From contig CAYGFI010000101.1 of the NCBI GenBank assembly GCA_964349045.1, positions 1 to 18,363 of the forward strand: DNA of 18,363 nucleotides, read 5' to 3'. This document shows positions 7,452-14,310 of this stretch, piece after piece. The DNA comes from JACJXF01 sp964349045. GTDB lineage: Bacteria > Bacteroidota > Bacteroidia > Bacteroidales > GCA-2748055. The translations under genes and the position numbers were made by a program. How positions within the stretch are numbered: the first letter of the stretch is position 1; each line of letters begins with the position of its first letter. Below the pieces are notes generated by a model, which had not been told where the DNA came from, ran no database searches, and was given only the letters and a program-made list of their open reading frames with translations.

Positions 7452-8981
7452 TTATTCTCTGAAAATTGTATTCTCTGATTGAATTTTTAATGCCCCGGGG
7501 GAGTTTGGATTACCAGCTCCATAAAAACCATCAATCAGCAAACCATTAATATGATTACATTCAATTCCATGTGTAAAAAAATCCGGAAGGTCATTCCCCC
7601 AGGTTAGACTAAAATTCCGGATTTCAAGATTTGTGATATATTGAGCATAAATTCCCGGAATGTCGTGTTGAAAAATTTGCATTGAACGTGGGGTAGCGGG
7701 TCGAAGGTCAAAATTCCCACCGTATGTCATCGTCTCTTTTCCTTTTCTAATGTGGATTTGAACGTTATTAAACCGGATATTTTCCATTGGGCTTTCCTTC
7801 AAACCATAAACCAATATGCCCTGTTCACCAATGGCATTGATGTTATTAAACTGAACATTTTTTATTTGCCCGGCAGGGTACCCCTCAAACCGGGAAATGC
7901 ACGAAAGATGAACCGGTTCACCATGCCCCCACCACTGTCCATTCAGGAGCTTTGTTTCAATAGTAATGTCAGAAAAAACAAGTTCCTCAATATCTGAGGC
8001 ATCATGAGCGAATATACCAATTCCCCGGTGCGAATCATAAATGACAATATTGGAAAAAACACATCTTCGGATAGGATGTTGACCATAGCCAACCCGTATC
8101 CCGGATGAACTGGATTTAAGAATACAATTTGTTACCGTGAGGTTTTCAGCATAAATTGACTTGTTACCATATTTGTGTTTATTCTGCTCTTCGGATGTGA
8201 AACCAGGCGTTTCCTCATCTTTGGGGAAGCCTGTCATGACGATGGCATCATCGCCTGCAACAATATTACAATCAGAGATCCTGATGTTCCTCGATACCGT
8301 CAGATGAATTCCGTCACTATTTGGTATCAGGATATTGTTCTGAATTGTTATTCCTTCAATTAAAACATCATCGCAATAACCAAAGCGAGTCGCCCAGGAA
8401 GGGGTATCCAAAATAGTGATCCCGGTTAAAGAGACTTTAGTGCAATGAAAGAAAACTATTGTCATACCGGGTTTTGGCTTTCGTTTCAATGGACCATCGG
8501 TAAAAAATGTACCTTCGGGCATATAACCTTCCTTTTGTCTGGTACGACTTTTATCAAACTCGTCATAGATATGGTTTTTATCCGTTTCGTAGAATCTGAT
8601 ACCACCTGCATTTATGGTTCCTTTACCGGAAATTGAAACATTGATGGCATCTTCGCAATAAATGATTCCTCGTCTCTGATCAAAAACCTTGTAATCACCC
8701 AGGTTTTCACTGCCAAAAAGTTCAGAGCCCGGCTCAAGATAAAGGTTTACATTGCTCAGCAGGACAATTGTGCCTGTAATAAAGGTTCCGGAAGGAACGA
8801 TGACGGTTCCTCCTCCGTTTTTATTACATTTTATCACTGCCTCGTTAATTGCATCTGTACAAAGAAAAGCACCATCGGGTTTAGCTCCAAAATCAAGGAT
8901 ATTATATGTTTCAGCATAAATTTGAAGCGACAGCAAAACAAAAATGACAGACAGTATTGATATAATCTGTGTTTTCATCAT
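7452..8981 (-). CDS. GH28-family pectinase-like glycoside hydrolase
   Basis: This 509-residue exported protein (signal peptide 1-23, cut near IYA/ET) has the parallel beta-helix signature of polygalacturonases and rhamnogalacturonases. It opens with NILDFGAKPDGAFLCTDAINEAV, typical of the Pectate_lyase_3/GH28 N-terminus. GH28 acidic motifs are present as NSDGIHL (Asp223) and GDDAIVM (Asp244/Asp245), matching NTD and DD. The GHG histidine motif is replaced by SSSGIRVGYG (291-300) and the RIK motif is not seen, although SHRG at 317-320 lies near it. Divergent Bacteroidota members with CSSGIRIG-like strands are familiar, so this is probably an exo-acting enzyme with unusual specificity. It is 11 bp downstream of the 853-residue gene and 16 bp upstream of the GH78 gene, suggesting joint action on a rhamnose- and uronate-containing substrate. 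Confidence 0.85.
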   Translation of the reverse strand: MMKTQIISILSVIFVLLSLQIYAETYNILDFGAKPDGAFLCTDAINEAVIKCNKNGGGTVIVPSGTFITGTIVLLSNVNLYLEPGSELFGSENLGDYKVFDQRRGIIYCEDAINVSISGKGTINAGGIRFYETDKNHIYDEFDKSRTRQKEGYMPEGTFFTDGPLKRKPKPGMTIVFFHCTKVSLTGITILDTPSWATRFGYCDDVLIEGITIQNNILIPNSDGIHLTVSRNIRISDCNIVAGDDAIVMTGFPKDEETPGFTSEEQNKHKYGNKSIYAENLTVTNCILKSSSSGIRVGYGQHPIRRCVFSNIVIYDSHRGIGIFAHDASDIEELVFSDITIETKLLNGQWWGHGEPVHLSCISRFEGYPAGQIKNVQFNNINAIGEQGILVYGLKESPMENIRFNNVQIHIRKGKETMTYGGNFDLRPATPRSMQIFQHDIPGIYAQYITNLEIRNFSLTWGNDLPDFFTHGIECNHINGLLIDGFYGAGNPNSPGALKIQSENTIFRE

Positions 8982-8992
8982 TACTTAAATAT

Positions 8993-11554
8993 TTAATATT
9001 TTATCACAACATTCTGAACCATCGGCATTGTTAAATCAAAATCAACATAATATGATCCTTCAATTTTCGAAATAGTGCCTTGAAGTGGTTTATTATTTAC
9101 TACTACCGATCGCACGTTTGTAATAGTTTCGGGCAGTAAAACATGGACATTTAAATTTGTACCGCTTCCGGTTACCTGCATGCTGATTTCTTTTTTGTTG
9201 CTGTCGTTTTTATACGAATATGAAATATACCTGCCTGAAGCAGCAAAACAGGCTGTAACATCTACAGAATCAACTGCTGCGGATGTCCAGCGTGGAGACA
9301 CGCGGGCATCCTCATAAGCAAGACTTTTATTCTTTATACCAGCAAGGCCCTCAATCAGTGCAGCCATTCCATTACCTGCAGCCCAGTTGTCAGGTCCTCC
9401 AAAGGATTCTCCATCAGGTTTTATATAATGGGGTTTATCGGCAAGTGAAATGCCAAGCAAGGCATAAATTCCACCTTCCAGAGGAGCAGAAAAACGAATT
9501 TTTTCAATCTTTTTTGAAGGATTTGGGTTGTCAATGGCTGACCAGCAAACCCCAACCTGGCTGGATTGAAGATTCGGGCCCGCCCAGGCTATTCCTGACC
9601 TTTCAGTTTTCAATGAAGGAAACCACCAGCCTGTAATATCTTCACCTGTATAAAGATATTTTGAGAAGGCAGTTCCATCGACATAAACAAATGTAATTGC
9701 TCCCGCAATTTTTCCGGAACCCATACCTGATATGGTATGCAGAAGGTAAACTGACGCGGCTGACTCGTTAACCGGGATTTCTGCTTCGGATCTGTATCCC
9801 TTACTTACTGAAACAGCAATAGCAGCACGCCTCTGATTCTTACCGGGATCAATCACATTGAATTTAATTCCATCAAATACCTGGTTGCCGGGTGGCAATC
9901 CCCTCATATCATTACCGGGCTTTGGATCATCCATCCATTTGATTGAGTTTTTGGAGCCCTTATCCAGCAAATCCATATTTGCAAATGATGAAATGTCAAC
10001 TGTTTTAAATGCAGGTGGAGCGGGTGGTTGGGGAATTGATCCTGTATATGAGAAATATATATGATCGTTGTATTTCTTTCCCAGATCCAGCAGACGAATC
10101 AGGATATCGGAACCGTATTCTTCATACCCATTTTCAAAGGCGCCTCTGGCCAGTTCACCAATCGCGTGACCGGCAACGCCGCCGTTCATGTATTGCCATT
10201 TACTTCCATGACTGCCAAAACCCCTCTCGAAAGGAGGATAAATGGCATACCATTCACCCGGAGACCCCTGAGGCAGGTTCTCTTTGAGCTCCAGGTAAGT
10301 CTTTATTATCGCGACATTTATTTCATGAGACAAACCACGGTTTATGGAATACATGTTGGATTGCGCTATCTGTGTTTTTTCATCTACACCCAGCTTACGT
10401 TTCACAGTAGAATCCTCATCGATAAAATGAGTAAAAAAATTACCGTTCCAGCTAAGTTTTAGCAAATTGGAAATTATTTCCTCTCCCCTCTTCCTGTAGA
10501 TTTCAGCTTTCGCTGATTCCCCGGTAAATTCATACATTTCAGCAAGCTGGTTGCATGCTTCAAAATAGCCGGTATTATCACCGAAAAATACGCCGTATTT
10601 TGTTTTACCCGGAACCACAACCATTGTGGGACTAATAGGCGCTGCAGGAGTATATTCATCATCTACCTGGAAGTCCCATGAGTCGATGCAATATGGACGT
10701 TTCAGCAATTGGAAGCGTTTTGACCAGCGAATTGAATCTGTGTAGCAGTAATCGAGTGCAAGGGCAGCTGAGGGAAGAGTTTTCAACATCCAATCATTAT
10801 CCGCACCGGCTTTCCAGTGTTTATAAAACATATTCACATAGCAGTAATCGGAATGGTTATCGACAGGCTGACGGACAAAAAATACATTGTTATCATTCCG
10901 AAAGAAACCTAAGTGCTCATAAGCTGTTTTATAATAATGATAATCATCCCCTGACCTTACAAAGCTCCATATCATTCCATCGTTTCTCTGGGTCTCCCTG
11001 AGCAAATCAGTCAAGCCATTACCGTAAGGAGAGAAATACTGGATTCCATTCATTACATTGCTATTGTCAAGATCCCATGGGACATAAAATTTGTAAGCAT
11101 TTCCTTTCCATTTCACCTCACTGTATCCTTTTGTTCCTTCATTCATCATACCTTTGTAAAGAATGGAAAACAGTTCATTGAATTTACCCCCGTCGTCAAC
11201 CATAGTTTGCGCTTCCAGGGTGAAAACTGCAGTTCCTTTAATCTTTCCATTCTTGTCGAAAAAAGATATTTTCTGAATACCAGGAGCGCCTCCCGCTATA
11301 AATGAAATAATATGGGTTGCAGGAGAACGAAAATATTCCCTGTCTTTTGCATCAGATACAGAGATTGTTCCTGTCTCATTGCTGGTAACAATTACCTCCT
11401 CCAGGGGATGAATTATCTCTGATTTCTTAAGAATGATCAAGTCATTTGATTGCTGTGCATATAAAAAAGAACTGATGACAAAGCAAAAGACGCAAATAAA
11501 TAAGCCCATAACCACAGGCTTTTTTATTGTTTTCATGAATGCTACAGGTATCAT
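8993..11554 (-). CDS. Large exported protein, presumed (alpha/alpha)6-barrel glycosidase of unassigned family
   Basis: The 853-residue product has a signal peptide; the second Met (codon 7, MKTIKKPVV) gives a more normal one, with cleavage near LYA/QQ at 33, so the true start may be 11536. A beta-rich N-terminal domain (about 40-160) precedes a helical, Trp- and aromatic-rich region (about 165-510) with the motifs CIDSWDFQVDDEY, FFGDNTGYFEACNQLAEMYE, NRGLSHEINVAIIKTYLEL and KWQYMNGGVAGHAIGELARG, which look like the repeated helical hairpins of six-hairpin glycosidases. Residues about 530-710 form a beta-rich segment inserted before a last barrel-like helix (NWAAGNGMAALIEGLAGI, 723-740), and a C-terminal beta domain closes the protein. 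Acidic candidates Asp297/Asp298 and Asp326 are visible but not proven catalytic. I cannot place it in a numbered GH family. It sits between the kinase and GH28 genes, 10 and 11 bp away, so a role in the same sugar pathway is likely. Confidence 0.72.
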   Translation of the reverse strand: MIPVAFMKTIKKPVVMGLFICVFCFVISSFLYAQQSNDLIILKKSEIIHPLEEVIVTSNETGTISVSDAKDREYFRSPATHIISFIAGGAPGIQKISFFDKNGKIKGTAVFTLEAQTMVDDGGKFNELFSILYKGMMNEGTKGYSEVKWKGNAYKFYVPWDLDNSNVMNGIQYFSPYGNGLTDLLRETQRNDGMIWSFVRSGDDYHYYKTAYEHLGFFRNDNNVFFVRQPVDNHSDYCYVNMFYKHWKAGADNDWMLKTLPSAALALDYCYTDSIRWSKRFQLLKRPYCIDSWDFQVDDEYTPAAPISPTMVVVPGKTKYGVFFGDNTGYFEACNQLAEMYEFTGESAKAEIYRKRGEEIISNLLKLSWNGNFFTHFIDEDSTVKRKLGVDEKTQIAQSNMYSINRGLSHEINVAIIKTYLELKENLPQGSPGEWYAIYPPFERGFGSHGSKWQYMNGGVAGHAIGELARGAFENGYEEYGSDILIRLLDLGKKYNDHIYFSYTGSIPQPPAPPAFKTVDISSFANMDLLDKGSKNSIKWMDDPKPGNDMRGLPPGNQVFDGIKFNVIDPGKNQRRAAIAVSVSKGYRSEAEIPVNESAASVYLLHTISGMGSGKIAGAITFVYVDGTAFSKYLYTGEDITGWWFPSLKTERSGIAWAGPNLQSSQVGVCWSAIDNPNPSKKIEKIRFSAPLEGGIYALLGISLADKPHYIKPDGESFGGPDNWAAGNGMAALIEGLAGIKNKSLAYEDARVSPRWTSAAVDSVDVTACFAASGRYISYSYKNDSNKKEISMQVTGSGTNLNVHVLLPETITNVRSVVVNNKPLQGTISKIEGSYYVDFDLTMPMVQNVVIKY

Positions 11555-11564
11555 TATAATGAGT

Positions 11565-12494
11565 TTAGGTTGGGTTATTCTTTAAAAGGAACTCATCTAT
11601 TTCAGTTCGAAAAGGCGCCGATGGCTGAGCGCCCATACGTGTTACCGATATTGCAGATGCAGCGCCTGCAAACGTAACTGCTTCCGGCAGCGATTTACCT
11701 TCAACCAAAGCAACAGCAAGACTGCCACAATATATGTCACCTGCTGCTGTTGTATCAATTGCTTTCACTTTGAATGCAGGAACAAACTGCTGATATTGCT
11801 TTGAGGCAATATAAGAACCCCTGGCGCCGAGGGTTATTACTGCAATTTCACAACCCAATACAAGCAATGCTTTTGCTGCCGTCTTTATTTCTTCATCTGT
11901 TTCCACTTTTAAGGAAGTAACCATGGAAGCTTCCACCTCATTCACTACAAAGGCATAAACAAGCTTTAGCACTGAGTGGTCGAACGATTGGGCCGGAGCC
12001 AGGTTAAAAAGTACTTTTTTCCCATACTTTTTAGCCAGTTCGAATACATATGCATTTGTTTCAAAAGGGATTTCCATTTGCAATATGATGATCTCTGCTT
12101 CACGTAAAACATCCATTGATTTGTCGATATGCCCGCGGCCAAGCTTAAAATTTGCCCCTGAGGCAACCGAAAGGTAATTGTTTCCGTCCTTATCAAGCAT
12201 AATAAGTGCTGAACCGGTAGCAGAGGAACTATCTTTATACACATGCTGTGTATCGATACCATCATTTTTAAAATTACGGAGAAGCTCGACTGCATAAAGA
12301 TCATCGCCCAGACAGGTAATAAAAGTAACATTGCCTCCGGCTCTCACAGCGCCTACAGCCTGGTTGGCGCCTTTGCCACCGAAATTCTGCAAAAAGACAC
12401 CCCCGGTTACTGTTTCGCCAAAAGCAGGCAACTTTTCATTTTTTATAAGGAAATCCACATTGGTGCTTCCTATCACCACAATTTTCATTGACAT
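11565..12494 (-). CDS. rbsK: Ribokinase-family (PfkB) sugar kinase
   Basis: This cytoplasmic kinase of 309 residues (the same length as E. coli RbsK) should phosphorylate a pentose or related sugar at O5 using ATP. The substrate-binding N-terminus STNVDFLIKNEKLPAFGETV and the ribokinase signature GGKGANQAVGAVRAGG (39-54) are intact. The C-terminal PfkB motif reads DTTAAGDIYCGSL, with catalytic base Asp253 and the AAGD form typical of true ribokinases. ATP-site stretch VITLGARGSYI (219-229) is also present. The gene is 17 bp downstream of the permease and 10 bp upstream of the 853-residue gene. With the aldolase in the same operon, deoxyribokinase activity is a plausible alternative to ribokinase; sequence alone cannot separate the two. 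Confidence 0.9.
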   Translation of the reverse strand: MSMKIVVIGSTNVDFLIKNEKLPAFGETVTGGVFLQNFGGKGANQAVGAVRAGGNVTFITCLGDDLYAVELLRNFKNDGIDTQHVYKDSSSATGSALIMLDKDGNNYLSVASGANFKLGRGHIDKSMDVLREAEIIILQMEIPFETNAYVFELAKKYGKKVLFNLAPAQSFDHSVLKLVYAFVVNEVEASMVTSLKVETDEEIKTAAKALLVLGCEIAVITLGARGSYIASKQYQQFVPAFKVKAIDTTAAGDIYCGSLAVALVEGKSLPEAVTFAGAASAISVTRMGAQPSAPFRTEIDEFLLKNNPT

Positions 12495-12511
12495 AGAATT
12501 CCGGATTAAAG

Positions 12512-13510
12512 TTAGATTTTCGCAAAAATGATCAGGGCCAGACCGGCAATAAACAGTGTAAACATGGCTGCAATCAGCTTATTGGTTCCCTTTGGCGCGT
12601 GTTCAAATTCTTTCCAGATAAATACCCCCCAGGCAGCAGCAACCATGGTGGCGCCCTGACCCAATCCGTATGATATTGCAAAACCTGCCTGGGATGAAGC
12701 AATGAGGTTGAATGACATCCCTACGCACCAGATCAGACCACCTGCAATTCCAATCAGGTGAAGTTTGGTGGTACCCAGAGAAAAGTATTCGGAATACTTT
12801 ACAGGTTCCCCTTTTACAGGTTTGACCATAAAAATGGTGTTCCACAGAAAATTAGAAAGGAAAATACCAACTGTAAAGATGAACATAGCCGAGTAAGAGG
12901 TTATTTTCCCTGCTTCAGGAGTAATAACATTTTCCACCATTGAAGCGGCAACAAAGCGGTAAAAGAATCCCATCAGTACTCCTGATAAAATTGAAAGTAT
13001 TATTCCCTTGCCAACCGATTTTTTTTCTCCCGGCAGCCTGCTGAATGCAAGAGCATCCACTACGATAGCAAGGACAACCAGCGCCAGACCTATAAATAAC
13101 AGATAAGGATTACCAACAGGAACTGCAATATAATTTACAACAACGCCGATTACAAGGGCGAGTCCAACAGCAATTGGAAATGCCACTGCCATTCCGGCGA
13201 TATCGGTTGCAGCAACGATCAATAAATTTGACAGGTTAAAAACCACTCCGCCTAAAAATGCAGAACCTATAGCCATTAAGCTTGCCTGCATAAGATCGGG
13301 AATAAAGCCACGACCACTGGCACCGATGCTCCCCATTGTAAGGCCAAGAACAAGGGAAGTTAATACCAGTCCAATTGAATAATCCCAGTAATAAAGCTGG
13401 AAAGGCCAGCTTTTTGAAGATAATTTCATTGTATTTGCCCAGGATCCCCAGCAGAGCATGGTGATCACGCAAAAAAAGATGGCTAGTGAGTAGGTGTTGA
13501 TGATAAACAT
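12512..13510 (-). CDS. Inner-membrane sugar permease, GRP/RusT-like (DMT superfamily)
   Basis: This protein has 332 residues with about ten membrane helices starting at residue 8 and no soluble domain. The N-terminal motif MLCWGSWANTMKL and the repeated Gly/Ala-rich helices are typical of the glucose/ribose porter type permeases within the drug/metabolite transporter superfamily. Bacteroides ribose-utilisation loci pair a transporter of this kind (RusT) with ribokinases, from established knowledge of the B. thetaiotaomicron rus locus. Here it is followed 17 bp downstream by the ribokinase gene, supporting import of a free pentose-like sugar across the inner membrane. The start ATG at 13510 directly abuts a CTCAAC hexamer repeat with no ribosome-binding site between them; the next in-frame Met is only at the MLCWG motif, which would remove the first helix, so the upstream start is preferred. 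Confidence 0.87.
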   Translation of the reverse strand: MFIINTYSLAIFFCVITMLCWGSWANTMKLSSKSWPFQLYYWDYSIGLVLTSLVLGLTMGSIGASGRGFIPDLMQASLMAIGSAFLGGVVFNLSNLLIVAATDIAGMAVAFPIAVGLALVIGVVVNYIAVPVGNPYLLFIGLALVVLAIVVDALAFSRLPGEKKSVGKGIILSILSGVLMGFFYRFVAASMVENVITPEAGKITSYSAMFIFTVGIFLSNFLWNTIFMVKPVKGEPVKYSEYFSLGTTKLHLIGIAGGLIWCVGMSFNLIASSQAGFAISYGLGQGATMVAAAWGVFIWKEFEHAPKGTNKLIAAMFTLFIAGLALIIFAKI

Positions 13511-13551
13511 GAGGTTGAGGTTGAGGTTGAGGTTGAGGTTGAGGTTGAGGT
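13511..13551 (-). repeat. Tandem hexamer repeat directly upstream of the permease start
   Basis: About 6.8 perfect copies of a 6-bp unit (GAGGTT on the plus strand; AACCTC in the transcript) end exactly where the permease ATG begins. In the mRNA this gives a 41-nt G-free C/U/A-rich leader in the 53-nt gap after the aldolase stop. Copy-number change by replication slippage would alter the distance between aldolase stop and permease start without changing any frame. Related shorter copies lie at 14281-14310. Confidence 0.95.
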
Positions 13552-13563
13552 AACAGAAAGTTT

Positions 13564-14280
13564 TTATTCATTTCCAAAACGTTTTTGAGCTTCCTCCAGA
13601 ATTGCCTCAGTTGCGGTAGCACCTGAGCGGGTGGCCCCTGCAGCTTTCATTTTAAGCAGATCGTCAAGCGTACGCACTCCCCCGGCACATTTAACCTGTA
13701 CTTTCGGACCTGAGTTTTTTCTCATCAACTGAATATCTTCCACAGTTGCACCCTTGTAGTTAAAATCACCATTTGCTTGTTTTACAAAGCCATACCCAGT
13801 AGATGTTTTAACGAAATCAGCTCCTGCATTTGTGCAAATTTCGCAAAGACGGATTTTATCTTCGGTCTTTGTTACATAATCAGTTTCAAAAATTACTTTA
13901 ACTATTGCTTTGTTCAGATGGCAGATTTGGGTAACCGACCTGATTTCTTCTTCCACATAATCCCAGTTGGCATTAAGCGCCTTGCCGATATTTATTACCA
14001 TATCAATTTCTGTTGCTCCATCTTTGCAAGCCTGCTCTGCTTCAAATGTCTTGACTTTTGTAGAGCTGTTTCCATGTGGAAAACCGATTACACAACCCAC
14101 CTCAACTTCTGATCCTTTGAGGAATTCAACAGCCTGCTGAACGGCATACGGTTTAACACATACTGAAGCAACATTGCACTTTCTGGCAACTTCACATTGT
14201 TTTCTCAGATCTTCATCTGTATGCACGGGTTGAAGAATTGAATGATCAATCATTTTCGCGAGTTCTGATACTTTTGTCAT
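13564..14280 (-). CDS. deoC: Deoxyribose-phosphate aldolase
   Basis: This 238-residue cytoplasmic class I aldolase cleaves 2-deoxy-D-ribose 5-phosphate to acetaldehyde and glyceraldehyde 3-phosphate. The TIM-barrel active site is complete: Asp93 in EIDMVINIGK, Schiff-base Lys158 in GADFVKTSTGYG, and Lys197 in VQVKCAGGVRT. Start at 14280 fits the conserved N-terminus (LAKMIDHSILQP). It follows the GH9-like gene by 10 bp, with repeat-derived CTCAACC immediately before the ATG, and precedes the permease by 53 bp. DeoC normally serves nucleoside salvage; its presence among extracellular glycosidases, with a ribokinase-like gene but no nucleoside phosphorylase or phosphopentomutase, points to catabolism of a free (deoxy)sugar or to a related phosphorylated substrate. 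Confidence 0.95.
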   Translation of the reverse strand: MTKVSELAKMIDHSILQPVHTDEDLRKQCEVARKCNVASVCVKPYAVQQAVEFLKGSEVEVGCVIGFPHGNSSTKVKTFEAEQACKDGATEIDMVINIGKALNANWDYVEEEIRSVTQICHLNKAIVKVIFETDYVTKTEDKIRLCEICTNAGADFVKTSTGYGFVKQANGDFNYKGATVEDIQLMRKNSGPKVQVKCAGGVRTLDDLLKMKAAGATRSGATATEAILEEAQKRFGNE

Positions 14281-14310
14281 AAGGTTGAGATTAAGGTTGA
14301 GGTTGAGGCT
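14281..14310 (-). repeat. Degenerate hexamer repeat at the GH9-like/deoC junction
   Basis: On the minus strand the sequence carries CCTCAACCTCAACCT, then a TAA, then CTCAACCT and the aldolase ATG. The unit is the same AACCTC hexamer as at 13511-13551, but interrupted. Part encodes the C-terminal QPQPQP tail of the GH9-like protein and the rest fills the 10-bp gap before deoC. Confidence 0.85.

Noticed and set aside
9858..10462. Several overlapping plus-strand frames of 68-133 codons
   Set aside because: All are antisense shadows of the 853-residue gene, without recognisable motifs or plausible starts.
11551..11562. Perfect 12-bp palindrome TCATTATAATGA over the annotated start of the 853-residue gene
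   Set aside because: It has no spacer, is AT-only at its centre and contains the start codon itself; a chance match within an operon is likely. It does weaken trust in the upstream start, and codon 7 may be the real one.
13236..13622. Minus-strand frame of 128 codons with a run of Gln-Pro
   Set aside because: It overlaps the permease and deoC genes in another frame; the Gln-Pro run is simply the AACCTC repeat translated.
13511..14310. CRISPR-like array suggested by repeated units
   Set aside because: The unit is only 6 bp, contiguous, without spacers, and the two tracts flank a normal deoC gene.
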